Assembly (NCBI GenBank): GCA_963922205.1
Contig: CAWUHX010000067.1
Coordinates: 1,178,001-1,242,000, forward strand
Source of the DNA: Romanomermis culicivorax
Lineage: Eukaryota; Nematoda; Enoplea; Mermithida; Mermithidae
DNA: 64,000 nt
Direction of reading: 5' to 3'
Part shown: positions 36,475-47,400 of the stretch, piece after piece
How positions within the stretch are numbered: position 1 is the stretch's first letter
Layout of the letters: each line of letters begins with the position of its first letter
Program-made: the position numbers and the translations under genes
The notes under the pieces: generated by a model
Seen by the model: the letters and a program-made list of their open reading frames with translations, nothing else
The model's database searches: none
What the model was told of the DNA's origin: nothing

Positions 36475-36489
36475 TAGCGAGGCTGGAAA

Positions 36490-36800
36490 ATCGACCTTAA
36501 GTCTGGCACTCGCCCTTAAGTGTGACTACTTCACCCTTGGGTCGGAACTACCCCCAGGTCGGGTCAATTCCCATTTTAAGTCGGACAAGCCCCCTTAAAA
36601 TCGGGTACTAGCCATCCAATAAGTCGGAGACCCCCCAGATTCGGGTTTACTGCCTAATGGGTCGGGAATGTCCCTTATTTCGGATTACCGCTACTGTCGG
36701 TCGGAAACCCCCCCTCACGTCGCGTGTTATTACTGTAGGTCGGGAATTTATCCCTTAACATCGAGTTTAATTACTGTAAGACGGGACTTGCCCTTACGAG
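36490..36800 (+). repeat. Degenerate tandem repeat, about 20-bp units around GTCGG
   Basis: Units of the form (T)AAGTCGG followed by a short spacer and CCCC recur about a dozen times just inside the leader, with enough decay that the period wobbles between about 18 and 24 bp. Confidence 0.5.
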
Positions 36801-37594
36801 TGATATAAATGTGATCTACATGTGTATATAATTATCTCATGCGTGTGTATAACCCCCTATGAGTAATAAATTCCCCCTGAGTCTAGTTATTTATCCTCAG
36901 AGTCGAGTTCTTTGTCCCAGAGTTGAGTTATATATCGAGTATTCTGTATTTCTCCTCTGATTCATTCTGTACATTCTGCATACTTAATCTGTGTTGTAAA
37001 TTACCTTATCTGTCTCTATTCCCCTTTTATTTCCCCCCTCCTGTATTTCTGGGTGGTATACTGTAGCTCTACGGGTGAGTGCCTTTACAGTACGCCTGTG
37101 CCCATTCCCGTACTGTAACTACAGTATACCCATACGCGGGTACTGGTATCACAGCTGTAGGGGTTGACAGCCTCTCCTGACTGTCGGTGGTCCATGACCC
37201 CATGATACCGTACACCCTCCACATATGATTCTGGACGTCATACGTGGCTGCGATCTGTTAAGTGTGTACAGTATTTTTGTATGTCGGCGGAAACTGTCGG
37301 AATTGCTCACTTTTCCGGCCCCAAATTTTCCATTTACTGTTTACACATTTAACACGCGTATGTTCAAATCTCATATTCCCCGTTTTTGGTTCTTTTTCCC
37401 TCCATTTCTTTTCTCGGTCATCTGAACGGTGTCAAAAAAAAAAAAAAAAAATTTTCCGTTTTTCTGATGCCACCGCTACAGTATGACGCCCTTACGTAAG
37501 CTTCTCTCTTCTTCATTTCTACTTACTGTAAGGTCTGTTTCTTCTATTCTCGGGTTGTTGCATCTAGACCATAGACTTTACGGGTCATGCTCTT

Positions 37595-38290
37595 TGACAT
37601 CAGCAACGACAACGTTACGGGTTGTTGTTGTTGTGTGGTTCAACCCCACGGATGTACCACTGACGTCTGCAACAGCCGCTTCACTTGCTGCTGCTTTAAG
37701 GGGTGGGTAGCCCTCCGGGTTCTACTCCTGACGTCAGCAACCGACATTACGTGTTGTTGTTTAAGTTAACACTCCTGCAGTAATGACTTCTGACGTCTGC
37801 AACAGCTGAAGCTAACGTTGTTGCAAACAGGTTCGGCTGGTTCTCTGCACCCCATCTGTGACGTCAGCAATGGTGACGCACCGTGTCACTATTCAAAGAT
37901 GTGCAGGTCTTACGGGTGCCACATCTGACGTCTGCAACAACTGCATCTCATGTCATTGACTTAAGGTATCAGACCCTCGGTTCCACCTTTTGACGTCAGC
38001 AACGGCACCATCACGTGTTGCTGTATACCGATAGTTGGCTTCAGGGCCCTATTGCTGACGTCAGCAATGACAATGTATCATGCTCTCGCAGCAGGAATTG
38101 AGGTTACATGATCCTATTTCTGACATCCGCAACGGTAACATTACGTGCTACTGCAGGGGTTTTTGTTGGCCTTAGGCACTCACCCCTGGCGTCGGCAACT
38201 GCGACATGACACTTGAATGCTCTTATCCCAGGCACCTGCAGTCAGCACCAAGGTCATGTGTTGGTTCATACCCCTACCTTTTGACGTCAG
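37595..38290 (+). repeat. Array of about 65-bp units centred on TGACGTCA/TGACGTCT
   Basis: TGACGTCA or close variants occur at 37595 (TGACATCA), 37661, 37729, 37791, 37859, 37926, 37991, 38056, 38121 (TGACATCC), 38187 (TGGCGTCG) and 38282, mostly 62-68 bp apart. Each is followed by GCAAC and, 15-20 bases later, by GTTGCT or GTTGTT, so each unit can form a small hairpin. Perfect TGACGTCA is the binding site of CREB/ATF bZIP proteins. TCT and TCA forms alternate at the start, hinting at a dimeric repeat of about 130 bp. Confidence 0.75.
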
Positions 38291-40037
38291 CACCAGGTTA
38301 CTGTTGGCCCCATGAGTATTCCACTTGAGTTGTAGGTGGTCGCTGGCACATGATCCTATCACCTACCTCTCTTGTCCTAGGGTTGTGTGTGTGTCTGGGG
38401 GCTGATGCCTGGGAAACATCAGTCCACATACATACACCACCTGAGATGCTCACTAGCCTGCGTACTGATCAGGTTGTCCACCCGGGTAGCGGCACTGTTG
38501 ATCAGCACGTGGCTGTTCTCAAGCTTTAACTGCAGGTTTGAACGAGTTACACTCGGCCTCAGCTGGGTTGGTTGTTTGACTCCTGCAGGCAGCAGGCATT
38601 TGCAGTCGGTACTGCCTGTGTCTGATGTCTGCAAGGGTTCAGCAATCTTCTTGTAAATTTCTTATCTAACTTCACTCCTTCTCTTTCATCTCATCGAGCT
38701 GTCATACATAGATCTTCTTTAGTGTCCCCGCCATAGTGGTTCCCAAGGGACCGCGGCACAGCCTCCGGTTGGGCCTAGAGTGTATAGGACCCCCTGTCAT
38801 ATTTCATTCACTCGAATGCCTTCGTTAACTGGCTTAACGATGCCCGCGCTAGAGTCGCCACTGACCCAGAGTCCGCCTCCGCGGTCCATCCCTGTTAGTC
38901 ATGTACAGTAATAGGCACCGTTGAGTCCGCCTCAGCGAAGGTATTGAGTATGCCTCGATACATAACTGCGTCCGCCTCAGTTATTTCACACTCATATTCA
39001 CCCAGGGACACCTTGTACCCGTGATCCCTTAGATGTTTTCGGGTGCGCCCTCAAAACATCCAGAGTAATTCATTTTAACTGACTGAGTGTGTCAGAATAG
39101 CACCCTTGGTACCCGTGCTCCTGCGAACCTGCGAACCTCACTTCATCTCAGTGATCTGCAAACCCGGCCACCAGCTGTATATAATACTCCTGGAGAGTGT
39201 CCGTTCTGTTCGGAATGCGGGCTCCCGTTTCGGACACGGCTGTAAGTTACCTGCGAATGTCGTCCAACACGGAACCTCCTGTATAGTCCATCTCACTATG
39301 CAGAGATCGCAATCGCTCCTGGCGAGTGAGGCCCGTTGCGTAACTGCGCGACCCCTTTGCGTAACTGGGTTTGTAAAGTAGTTTTGACCCTATTTATTGC
39401 TCCCCCTTAAGTTCATTTTCAGTTGACCCCATCCTTTTCCTTTTATGCCACTTTATGCGCTACTCCTGGTGAGTAGGATCTTGCCGGCTACGAGTCCGCC
39501 TCGCCCCAAGGTTTGTAAACTAGTACAACGGTCGAACCTCCAGGAAAAATCCCTCCTGAGCGGGTTCATCCGTCATCTTACTTCTCGGCAGGAAAAACCG
39601 CCTTTTCTCTCCTTTTATATCTGATCTTCTGTCCTCTTCAGCTAATCTAATTGCCGGGTCCAGGCCCCAACTCTACATTTTTGGCCGGGATCGATTCCCC
39701 CATATCTCAGGCCATGCCTCTGTCCATCACGGGCGACCAGATAAATTCCCTTCTGCGTCACCCTGATGTACTCTGATCTTACATCTTATAATCCTATTCC
39801 ATTCTAGCTCCCTTTTCGTGGTCGCTAGTCTTAAGCTAAATCAAGTTTACGTCACAAACGCCATCGCGCACGCGTTTTCCGAATTCACGCGCTCTTTCGC
39901 CGCGAATTCAAAAGTAGTACTCACTTTCATTTTACACAATAGAGACACCCCGTCGTTCCTGCCGTCTCAGTACCCAGCGTGTACAGACCAGTGAGCCGCT
40001 CTCTATTCAATTTGACTTAATTGCTTCACGGGCAAGG

Positions 40038-41513
40038 ATGTCTGTTCTAACCACCTTACGGGAAAACGAACCCTCGGACATGAAGTCGGAAGCTGATCTC
40101 CCTTCACAGATCGAGAGCAAAGTCCAGGCAGCATTTGAGAATGCTCTTGGACCCCTCAACCAAAAGTTAGAGGCCATGAATGGTCGGAGGCACCCTCCCG
40201 TGTCCAGCTTTATGGCCCCTCCCACCTTCTCCGGTGCTTTTGGTGAGTCTATCACCGATTTTATGTCGCATCTTACTCGTTTCTTTACACTCCAGGGTGT
40301 AAGCGAAACGGATCATGCGTATAAAATCGCCTTTCTGGAGTCATGCCTCACGGGTCCTGCTCTTGCCTCCTACCAGGACTTTAGCAGCAGCACTCCAATA
40401 CCTACCCGCTACGAAGAGTTTACGGCTTTTCTATGGAGAGATTTTCCGGTAGGGCGCGACTCTGACCTGCATCAGCAGCTGATCCAAGATCGACTGTAGA
40501 AGCCGACAGAGTCCGCGATAGTCTACCTTGAGCATCTCAAGAGACTATCCAGGGTAGCGTATCCAGATCTCGCGACGGATGTCCGAGATTCTATTATCAA
40601 ACCTATCTTTCTGCGAGGATTGAAACCGGTCCTCCGAGATAGTATCAAGTTTAGGGAGTTTACGACTCTTGAAGAGACACTCAAGGCAGCCTGTTACGCA
40701 GAATCCCAAATCTTTCGGGACGAGATCGGGTACACTGCTCCATCTAACGCCGTTTTCTCTTCAGAACCTAAACACGCCGGATATAATCCCGATATGCCTA
40801 ACAGAAGCGCAAACGGTCGTCAGAGCAACACTCCAACGTCGTCATCCTCCGCCGATGAGGTTCGCCGCTTGAAACAGGAAATGGCCAGGCTCACGGCCCA
40901 CGTAGCGAAGCTCACGGCCCAGCAACGTGCACCAGCGCCAATCCAACAGACGCCGCCTCCACAGCCGTCGACACCAAATCAGTCTGCCGGGCGACGCTCG
41001 TCGGGAGCACACCTTCAAACATGCTCCTTCCATGGACTGTGTACACATAGCGACGCCGACTGCCGGGCCCAGCGTCCCACCGGTAACGCTCCCAGTAACA
41101 ACACCGCTAATGGAGGTCGCTGTTATTTTTGCCGTACACGTGCCCACCCCACGGACCGATGTGACAGGCCATGCCCTCATTGTCCTCAAGTGCGAGTGCA
41201 CCGATCAACTGCTTGTCCGCAGCGCAATCCGGCAAACACGGGTGAGAATGATTACCAAAACACTGGTTATTCTTCCCAGGGGACAAATGTGTATCACCAG
41301 AGAAATGGTTATCACCCTCCTAACGGGATGGGAAACCAATATCGGCAGCCCATACTTCGCAACAATGCCGTTGGGGCTACCGATATCCCTCCTCATCCAG
41401 ATCCTCTTGACCTGGATGATGAGGCACTTGCTGAACACCTGACAGATCCTTCACAACAGTGTTATCCTGTCTGCGTAATCAGTATTGGATTTTCAGTGGT
41501 CCAAGCAGCCTAG
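40038..41513 (+). pseudogene. gag: gag (capsid and nucleocapsid), with one internal TAG
   Basis: The start ATG at 40038 gives MSVLTTLREN. Residues about 60-210 form a retrotransposon-gag (capsid) type region (FSGAFGESITDFMSHL, LTGPALASY). A polar linker with Gln/Pro runs follows. Then come a Cys-His cluster (CSFHGLCTHSDADC) and two zinc knuckles near 41120-41210, CX2CX4HX4C and CX2CX5HX4C, which would bind genomic RNA. A TAG at 40497-40499 interrupts the capsid part in frame; the frame is open on both sides. The frame stops at TAG 41511-41513 and remains open beyond it. Decay is the simplest reading of the internal stop. Confidence 0.85.
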
Positions 41514-42622
41514 GTACCCGTACCGATAAATGTATCGGACATACCACTGCCACCACCACCACCAAAGTATGCGATGCCGGTCACTCTGGACCCCTCGACG
41601 ACACCGCAGTTTGTTGGCCACGCTAACATCCTCGCATCGTATCGCATCCCCAAAATTAAGACTGCGGAGCCAGCTCCAGCGGCCAATACGACGTCTTCGG
41701 CGCCACCGGCCCGCATCATCCCTCCAGGACCACCGCCTTCGATCCCCATGGATTCGGCTATGGAAGTCCTCGACCAGGTCGAGCCCATGAATTTGTCAGG
41801 TATACTACCTTCTTCTTCAGGTGATCCTAGAGTAGGAACCAGAAATCTATCTCAGTCCACGACTCTATCGATTTCTTGTTCACAGCGCCATCGCCCGTCC
41901 AAGACGCGATGTTGGCCATCTGGTCAGTTGACCTGGCCAAGAAATACCCGCATTTGCCGTGGACTCTGCTCAACGAGCCCTCGCATGTCGAAGCGCTCAC
42001 GGCCGCGGACGTGGTGCTTGCGGCACCTGTTTCAATGCGACTCCTACGACCCGACGTCGCCCGACGGGCACTCGAGTTCATTGCCAATGGGACTATCACA
42101 ATCTCGCCCGTCGAGAAGTTCTTATTGGACGGAGAGCCATCCTCGCCTTCGGTCGATGCCGTCCGCCGAGCAGTCGAACAGGCCAGTCGGATCCTCCTGC
42201 CTGCTGTCGCCGCTACATCACCGACAGCAGCGCCACCTGTTGCCGCGACATCCCCAACAAAAATGGACATTACCATTTCCTCGCCCCCGGCCAAGGAACC
42301 CGCAAATGATCCTACACCGCCGGCAACAGCCCAAAATACATCGTCGGCAACAGCCCAATCCAAATCACCGGCGCCAGCCCAAGAGACATCTCCGACCGCT
42401 GTGACCAAGTCGCCCGTCGTCGAACCTATGGCCGTCGACGAGACCTTACGTCCGGTTAACGAAGATGTCAGCATCGTTGAGGAATCTCCGTTCCCAACGG
42501 CAGTCGCCCCACGGTCGCCAAAAATCGGTATCCTCCGGGAAATCCACCCGTGCGGTGGATTGGTCCTCGATTTCCCCGGCCAGGAACCAATTTCGTCCGA
42601 CAGCGACGAAGAAGAAATCTGA
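41514..42622 (+). CDS. Provirus region X: Pro-rich gag extension and an acidic-tailed domain, function unknown
   Basis: After the gag TAG the same frame stays open and Pro-rich (about 41514-41820). A second frame (41876-42622, ending at TGA) then carries a helical segment ([28 protein letters not shown]), a long Ala/Pro/Thr/Ser linker and an acidic end (SSDSDEEE). The interval 41821-41885 begins GTGATC and ends TTCACAG. Treating it as a 65-bp intron would connect the two frames in phase; a simple frameshift is the alternative. I do not recognise a known fold. It could be a gag C-terminal domain or a separate accessory protein. Confidence 0.5.
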
Positions 42623-42688
42623 CACTGCCCCTCAGGCCAGATTTGTGAAAATGAGTGAACACTTACAAATTACGTTTGTACAGTTGTT

Positions 42689-44410
42689 TTGATAATAAAA
42701 TTGACCTTGGTAGCATCACTGTTTCTAAGGGTGAGTTTGTCAGCACCGGCGGCTCAGTATCAATTTTGCGGTCTCTCAAGAAGCGGACATCCACTTGAGT
42801 TACCCCAGCGTGTAGAGTGTAAACCACCGCAATCTTCATGGAGCCCATGGCGCATGAACGTTACGGTGTATGTCCCTAGCTCAGACCCGATTACCACCAC
42901 AGCGTGGAAATGCACATTGCGCTCCCGCAAAGTCTGCACCAACACTGGTTTCTTCGGCTCTAGGGGCATCACTGCAGACGTCATTACCACTCAGCACTTA
43001 GCGCCTGCGGCATGCCCGCTAGCACATCGCACTAAGATGTTTGGTTCACAAAAACTTGTCGGCATTCGCCCTGGCTTTTATAGCACAAACCAAACATTGG
43101 AAGTGATGTACGAATGGTGCTGCAGCGACGTCTGCAAGACAGTGACTAACCTCTTCATCGAGGAGGGACAAGTCGCTTCGTGGGACGGCACTACGGCCCT
43201 AAGCACCTTAGGCGATGTAGGTGGATGCAGTCCCACTGCAGGCCAGTGCACTACTCTAGAGGGGGTCATTGTCTGGTCTGCACAAAACTTCACGGCGCGG
43301 TGTCATTATCACCCCAAGGGAAATTACACTGCGTCCATGTCAGGGAACCACGTCATCATCGATGATCTACAGGTTGCCCTCAAGATCCCGGGAAACTCCC
43401 GCGTCTTCCAACTGTGCCCAGAACTACGTTCCACCACAGTCCGGACGGATCAGGGTCTTCTCCTTCGCATCCACGGGAGATACAATTTGACCCAAAACCT
43501 GTTCAGAATGGCAAAGGACACCCGTCCCGACCCTGTCAATGCCAAACTGAACTACCTGGCTCAGCAGATCAAGGAGTCGGAAATTAACGGTTTCTGGTTC
43601 ACGTGGCTTGAGCTCTGCTCTCACGCTCAACGCTATCTTGATCTGACTTGGCAGTTGCTTCACTTCGACCCTACCTTGGGTGCCCGGGCATTCCTCTAGA
43701 GGAATGACCTGACGGCAGAATTCACAGGCGATGCGCTGACAATATGGCCGTGTCAGAAGGTCAACGCCACCTACGTTTACCACTCGTACCGGGTGGGGAA
43801 CGTTTGCTACAAGTACTTACCTGTACAGGTCGGCGGCACCATCTACTTCGCCACCCCCGGTGGTCCGGATCTCATTAAATCTAGCCCAATCGTGCCGTGT
43901 CATCACCACTTTGCAGGGATTTTCCGAAATCGCTCGGGCTGGTTTACTGAGTCTGGAGCGGTCCATGTGAGCCACATCCCACTGGAACTCTTCTGGAAGC
44001 AGCGTTTCAATATCACTCACTTTGAGGCACCGGCGCTCTTCCATGACCAGTTGGCGATGACCCCTTCAAACTTTGCCTTCTTTAAACAATACGTTTACAA
44101 GACTGAGCAAATTGAAGCGGTACTCAACCGGCTGGTAAACTTTACCGCTGGTCTGTCCCTGCAACCAGACGCCATTTACCAGGCCTTTGCAGGGGTAGGA
44201 ACCGACATCAAGGCCTCTCTGGAAGGTGTCGGTTTGGCAGCAAACCATGTTATTACGGGTCAACAACACACCCTCGCCCAGGGCTTGCATGCTGTCCTGA
44301 GCGGGCCGGTCCAGTTGATCTTTAACATCCTAATTACCCTGACAGTGCTGATCGGTGTCGGATACCTTGCCTATCTAGATGTATCGTATTATCTCAGCTA
44401 CTGTCTGCGG
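42689..44410 (+). pseudogene. env: Envelope-like glycoprotein region, placed before pol, with one internal TAG
   Basis: The frame opens at 42689 (no ATG; TTG first) right after an acceptor-like TTTGTACAG, so a spliced mRNA may supply the start. A hydrophobic leader (IIKLTLVASLFLRVSLS) looks like a signal peptide. The ectodomain is Cys-rich (for example a CCSDVC cluster near 43120) with about nine N-x-S/T sequons on the two sides of an in-frame TAG at 43697-43699. One strong membrane span (LIFNILITLTVLIGVGYLAYL) lies at about 44312-44386. I see no clear furin site or fusion peptide. The frame has no stop after the span and continues into the protease. Calling it envelope rests on topology and glycosylation, not on homology. 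Confidence 0.65.
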
Positions 44411-47400
44411 AGCAAACAGGTCAGGTTTGTTAGCCGTTTCTCCCCGTTGGGTCTTTACCGCAAAGTCCAACGCTGGATCGGTTTTCACTACGTGCAAAAC
44501 AATGTGCCCTCCCAGCTTGACCGAATCACACCGTGTTTCGTCGTGCTGCTGGATACCAAGGAAACTCCTGCTTTCCTTGACACGGGTTGCCCCTGCACTA
44601 TCATTAGCCAACGTCTTCATAAGGCCTTGGCTAAAGAAAGTCCGAAGGCGGTCATGGCGTTCCAGCAACATCACGACTTTAACCCATTGATGAGCATCAA
44701 TGGTAAAGCCGTTCATACCATCCTTTCGGGACCATATGAAATCATGTTGCCCGGAAACCGCCAGCCGAACACACGGATCGATATACATCTCCATGTGTGC
44801 AAGACTACGTCTCCCTTCTGGGCACCTGTTGACCTCATACTCGGATTGGACTTCTTAGAACAGTTCAAGAACATTATGTTTGATTACCAACGTAATGTTT
44901 GTCGGCTGGACGCGGTAGAATTACCCCTCCTGCTGACCACGCCGGAGATTGACCAGATCGACCCCTGGTGGGAGAACACCCGTGCTCTCTCAAGAAACTC
45001 ACACAGGTCGGGATCACGATCGCGGTCCAGGGCTTCGTCCATCTCTCGGCCACACTCACGGGCCTCCTCAGTTGCCTCATCACGTGGGTCAACCAGGGGA
45101 TCCCGGGCCTCTTCTAGGCGGGCAAGTCATCATCTGTCGACCTTGCACCGGTCAGGTTGCCCTCGACCTCCGCCTGGAAGCTCTCCAGTCACGCTAGAGA
45201 AAGGCCGATACCGTGAGCCAAGTGATTCAGATGCTCCGGCATCACCCGTGCCAAACGCGCCACCGCTATTGGACACCGAGATTGAATCACTAGGAGCTAC
45301 TCAGAGCCCAAGGGACCACTCAGACCACGTGCTCACGGTACAGGATGAGTCCACCCTTCTGAACGACCCGGAACCCTCCGTCGGATATGCTCTAGTAGGT
45401 CTACTACATCATACGGGACTGCCGATTCCAAAGCGGCCCGGTAAGACCAAACACACTAGTGGTGTCACTACACCTGATTCCGGTCATGTGGTATCTGCTT
45501 TCTACCCAAATGATATTCGGACACCCCATATCAAAGTTCTCCTCAACAACTGGGTAAAAGCCAAGGCACTGGTCGACACAGGAGCTGTTTTCTCACACCT
45601 GGACCACAAGTTAGCGGCCCAGCTGCCCAACTTGACACTTTCACCAACCAGGGCTCGTCCTATCGCAGCCAATGGGTCCCCGATCCCACTGCTAGGAGCG
45701 GCCTACATCACGGTTACAGTGGCTGATGTCTCTGAACAGATTCAGGTCCAAATACAGGAGAACTGTTCAGCTGAACTGGTCCTTGGAACAAACTTCCTCA
45801 GCCGGTTCAATTGTGTCAGCTTGAACTGGGAGAAATCCTTTCTCGAGTTCAAAGAAAGTAGAATCCCCTGTGATGGTCTCATCCACAGCCCACCTTCTGC
45901 CCGCGGCGCCTTGCCCCTGAAGGACTTGGTAATTCTGGAGCCTCGCTCCCTGACACGATTCACTGTATCTGTTCCGCCAATCTATACGAACGTACCTGAG
46001 GTGGCCTTCTTTCCGAAGCACCTCACCGGGTCTCAGAGACACGTATATTTTGCTGGAAGCGTGAGTAGCGTGACCAACGGTCACATACCACTTCAAGTAG
46101 TTAACCCGAATACGCATTCCGTGGTTCTCTACCCGCATATGACCATCGGTCATGTGCAAATGCATAGTGAGCCCACACGGGAATCACCGGTCGACTCAGA
46201 CAGCTTCCTTGATCGTCGGTGGGTCGAGGCCAATGCTGTAATCTCACCGGACATCTCCCCTCGGGACCGGGCAGCCTTACTCGACCTGCTGGTTGCATAC
46301 ACCGACCTTTATGCTCTTGATGAAAAGGACACAGGTTCCACTGATCTCGTCCAGCACGAAATTAGCACGGGGGATGCCCGCCCAGTCCGCCGTTTCCCTT
46401 ACCGGTCCTCACCTAAGGAAAAGGATCTCATCATGCAGGAGGTCAAGGCGCTCCAGGAGAAAGGTATTATTCGGCCGAGCACGTCCCCGTGGGCTACTAA
46501 TACTGTCCTGGTGCGCAAGAAAAATGGTTCTCACCGTATGTGTGTTGACTTTCGTGGTCTTAACGAGGTCACGAAAAAGGATGTCTACCCTCTCCCACGG
46601 ATAGATGACATTCTCGACACACTCAAGGGTATGAAATACTTCACTACCCTTGACCAGGCTAACGCGTATTGGTCAATCCCGATTGCCAAGGCGGATAAAG
46701 AAAAGACAGCCTTTAATACGCCTATTGGACTTTACAAATTCAATTATTTGCCTTTCGGTTTATGCAACGCGCCAGGGACATTTCAACGCCTTATGGACCT
46801 CCTCCTTACTGGAATCCAATGGCGCACGGTTCTAACCTATCTCGACGACATTTTGGTGTTCGGGAACTCTCACACCCAAATGCTTGAGCGCCTGGCAGAT
46901 GTGTTCGCCCGTCTTCGCCGGGGTGGAATGAAGCTCAGACTGAGCAAGTGCAAATTCTCGCACTCAGAGGTAGAGTACCTAGGCTATCGCATCTCACAGA
47001 GCGGCCTAGAACCTGACCAAGCCAAGCTGGCCGCCGTCCAAAACCTACCCATTCCACAAAACGCCAAAGACATCAAGTCCTTCCTAGTCCTCGTGTCTTA
47101 CTACAGGCGTTTCATCCCTGGTTGTGCCCGGCTCAGCGAGCCACTCACCAAGCTCTTACGGAAGGAAACTACTTTCCAGTGGTCAAAACCTCAGCAGGAG
47201 GCGTTCGATGAACTCCGCCGCCTGCTGACCAACCCTCCTATCCTGCGCCATCCGGACTTTTCGAAATCCTTTATCCTTCAAACTGATGGGAGTATTTCGG
47301 GGATAGGAGCAGTTCTCAGCCAGTTAGATGAACATGGATATGACCATCCTGTCGCGTACGCCAGCCGAGGGTTAACAGCGGCCGAGAAAAACTATTCCAT

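Larger units (their letters stand above)
36475..40037 (+). other. Provirus leader, 3.5 kb, non-coding
   Basis: No long open frame occurs between the 5' LTR and gag. The leader holds degenerate roughly 20-bp repeats (36490-36800), a poly(A) run (37436-37450), the TGACGTCA array (37595-38290) and four GAGTCCGCCTC or GCGTCCGCCTC words (38870-39500). Leader length is several times that of typical retroviral leaders. A primer site is not obvious: the first TGG lies 9 bases past the LTR. Confidence 0.6.

Noticed and set aside
37595..38290. CRISPR-like array
   Set aside because: The spacing is regular, but units are degenerate, spacers are not unique sequence, the genome is eukaryotic and the array lies in a provirus leader.
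41574..42404. Arg/Pro/Ser-rich frame continuing past the gag stop
   Set aside because: Its second half is a shadow of the better frame 41876-42622; only the part before about 41820 is kept as a gag extension.
41827..42474. Minus-strand frame of 215 codons inside the provirus
   Set aside because: Antisense of the Ala/Pro-rich region; repeated GCN codons read open on both strands.
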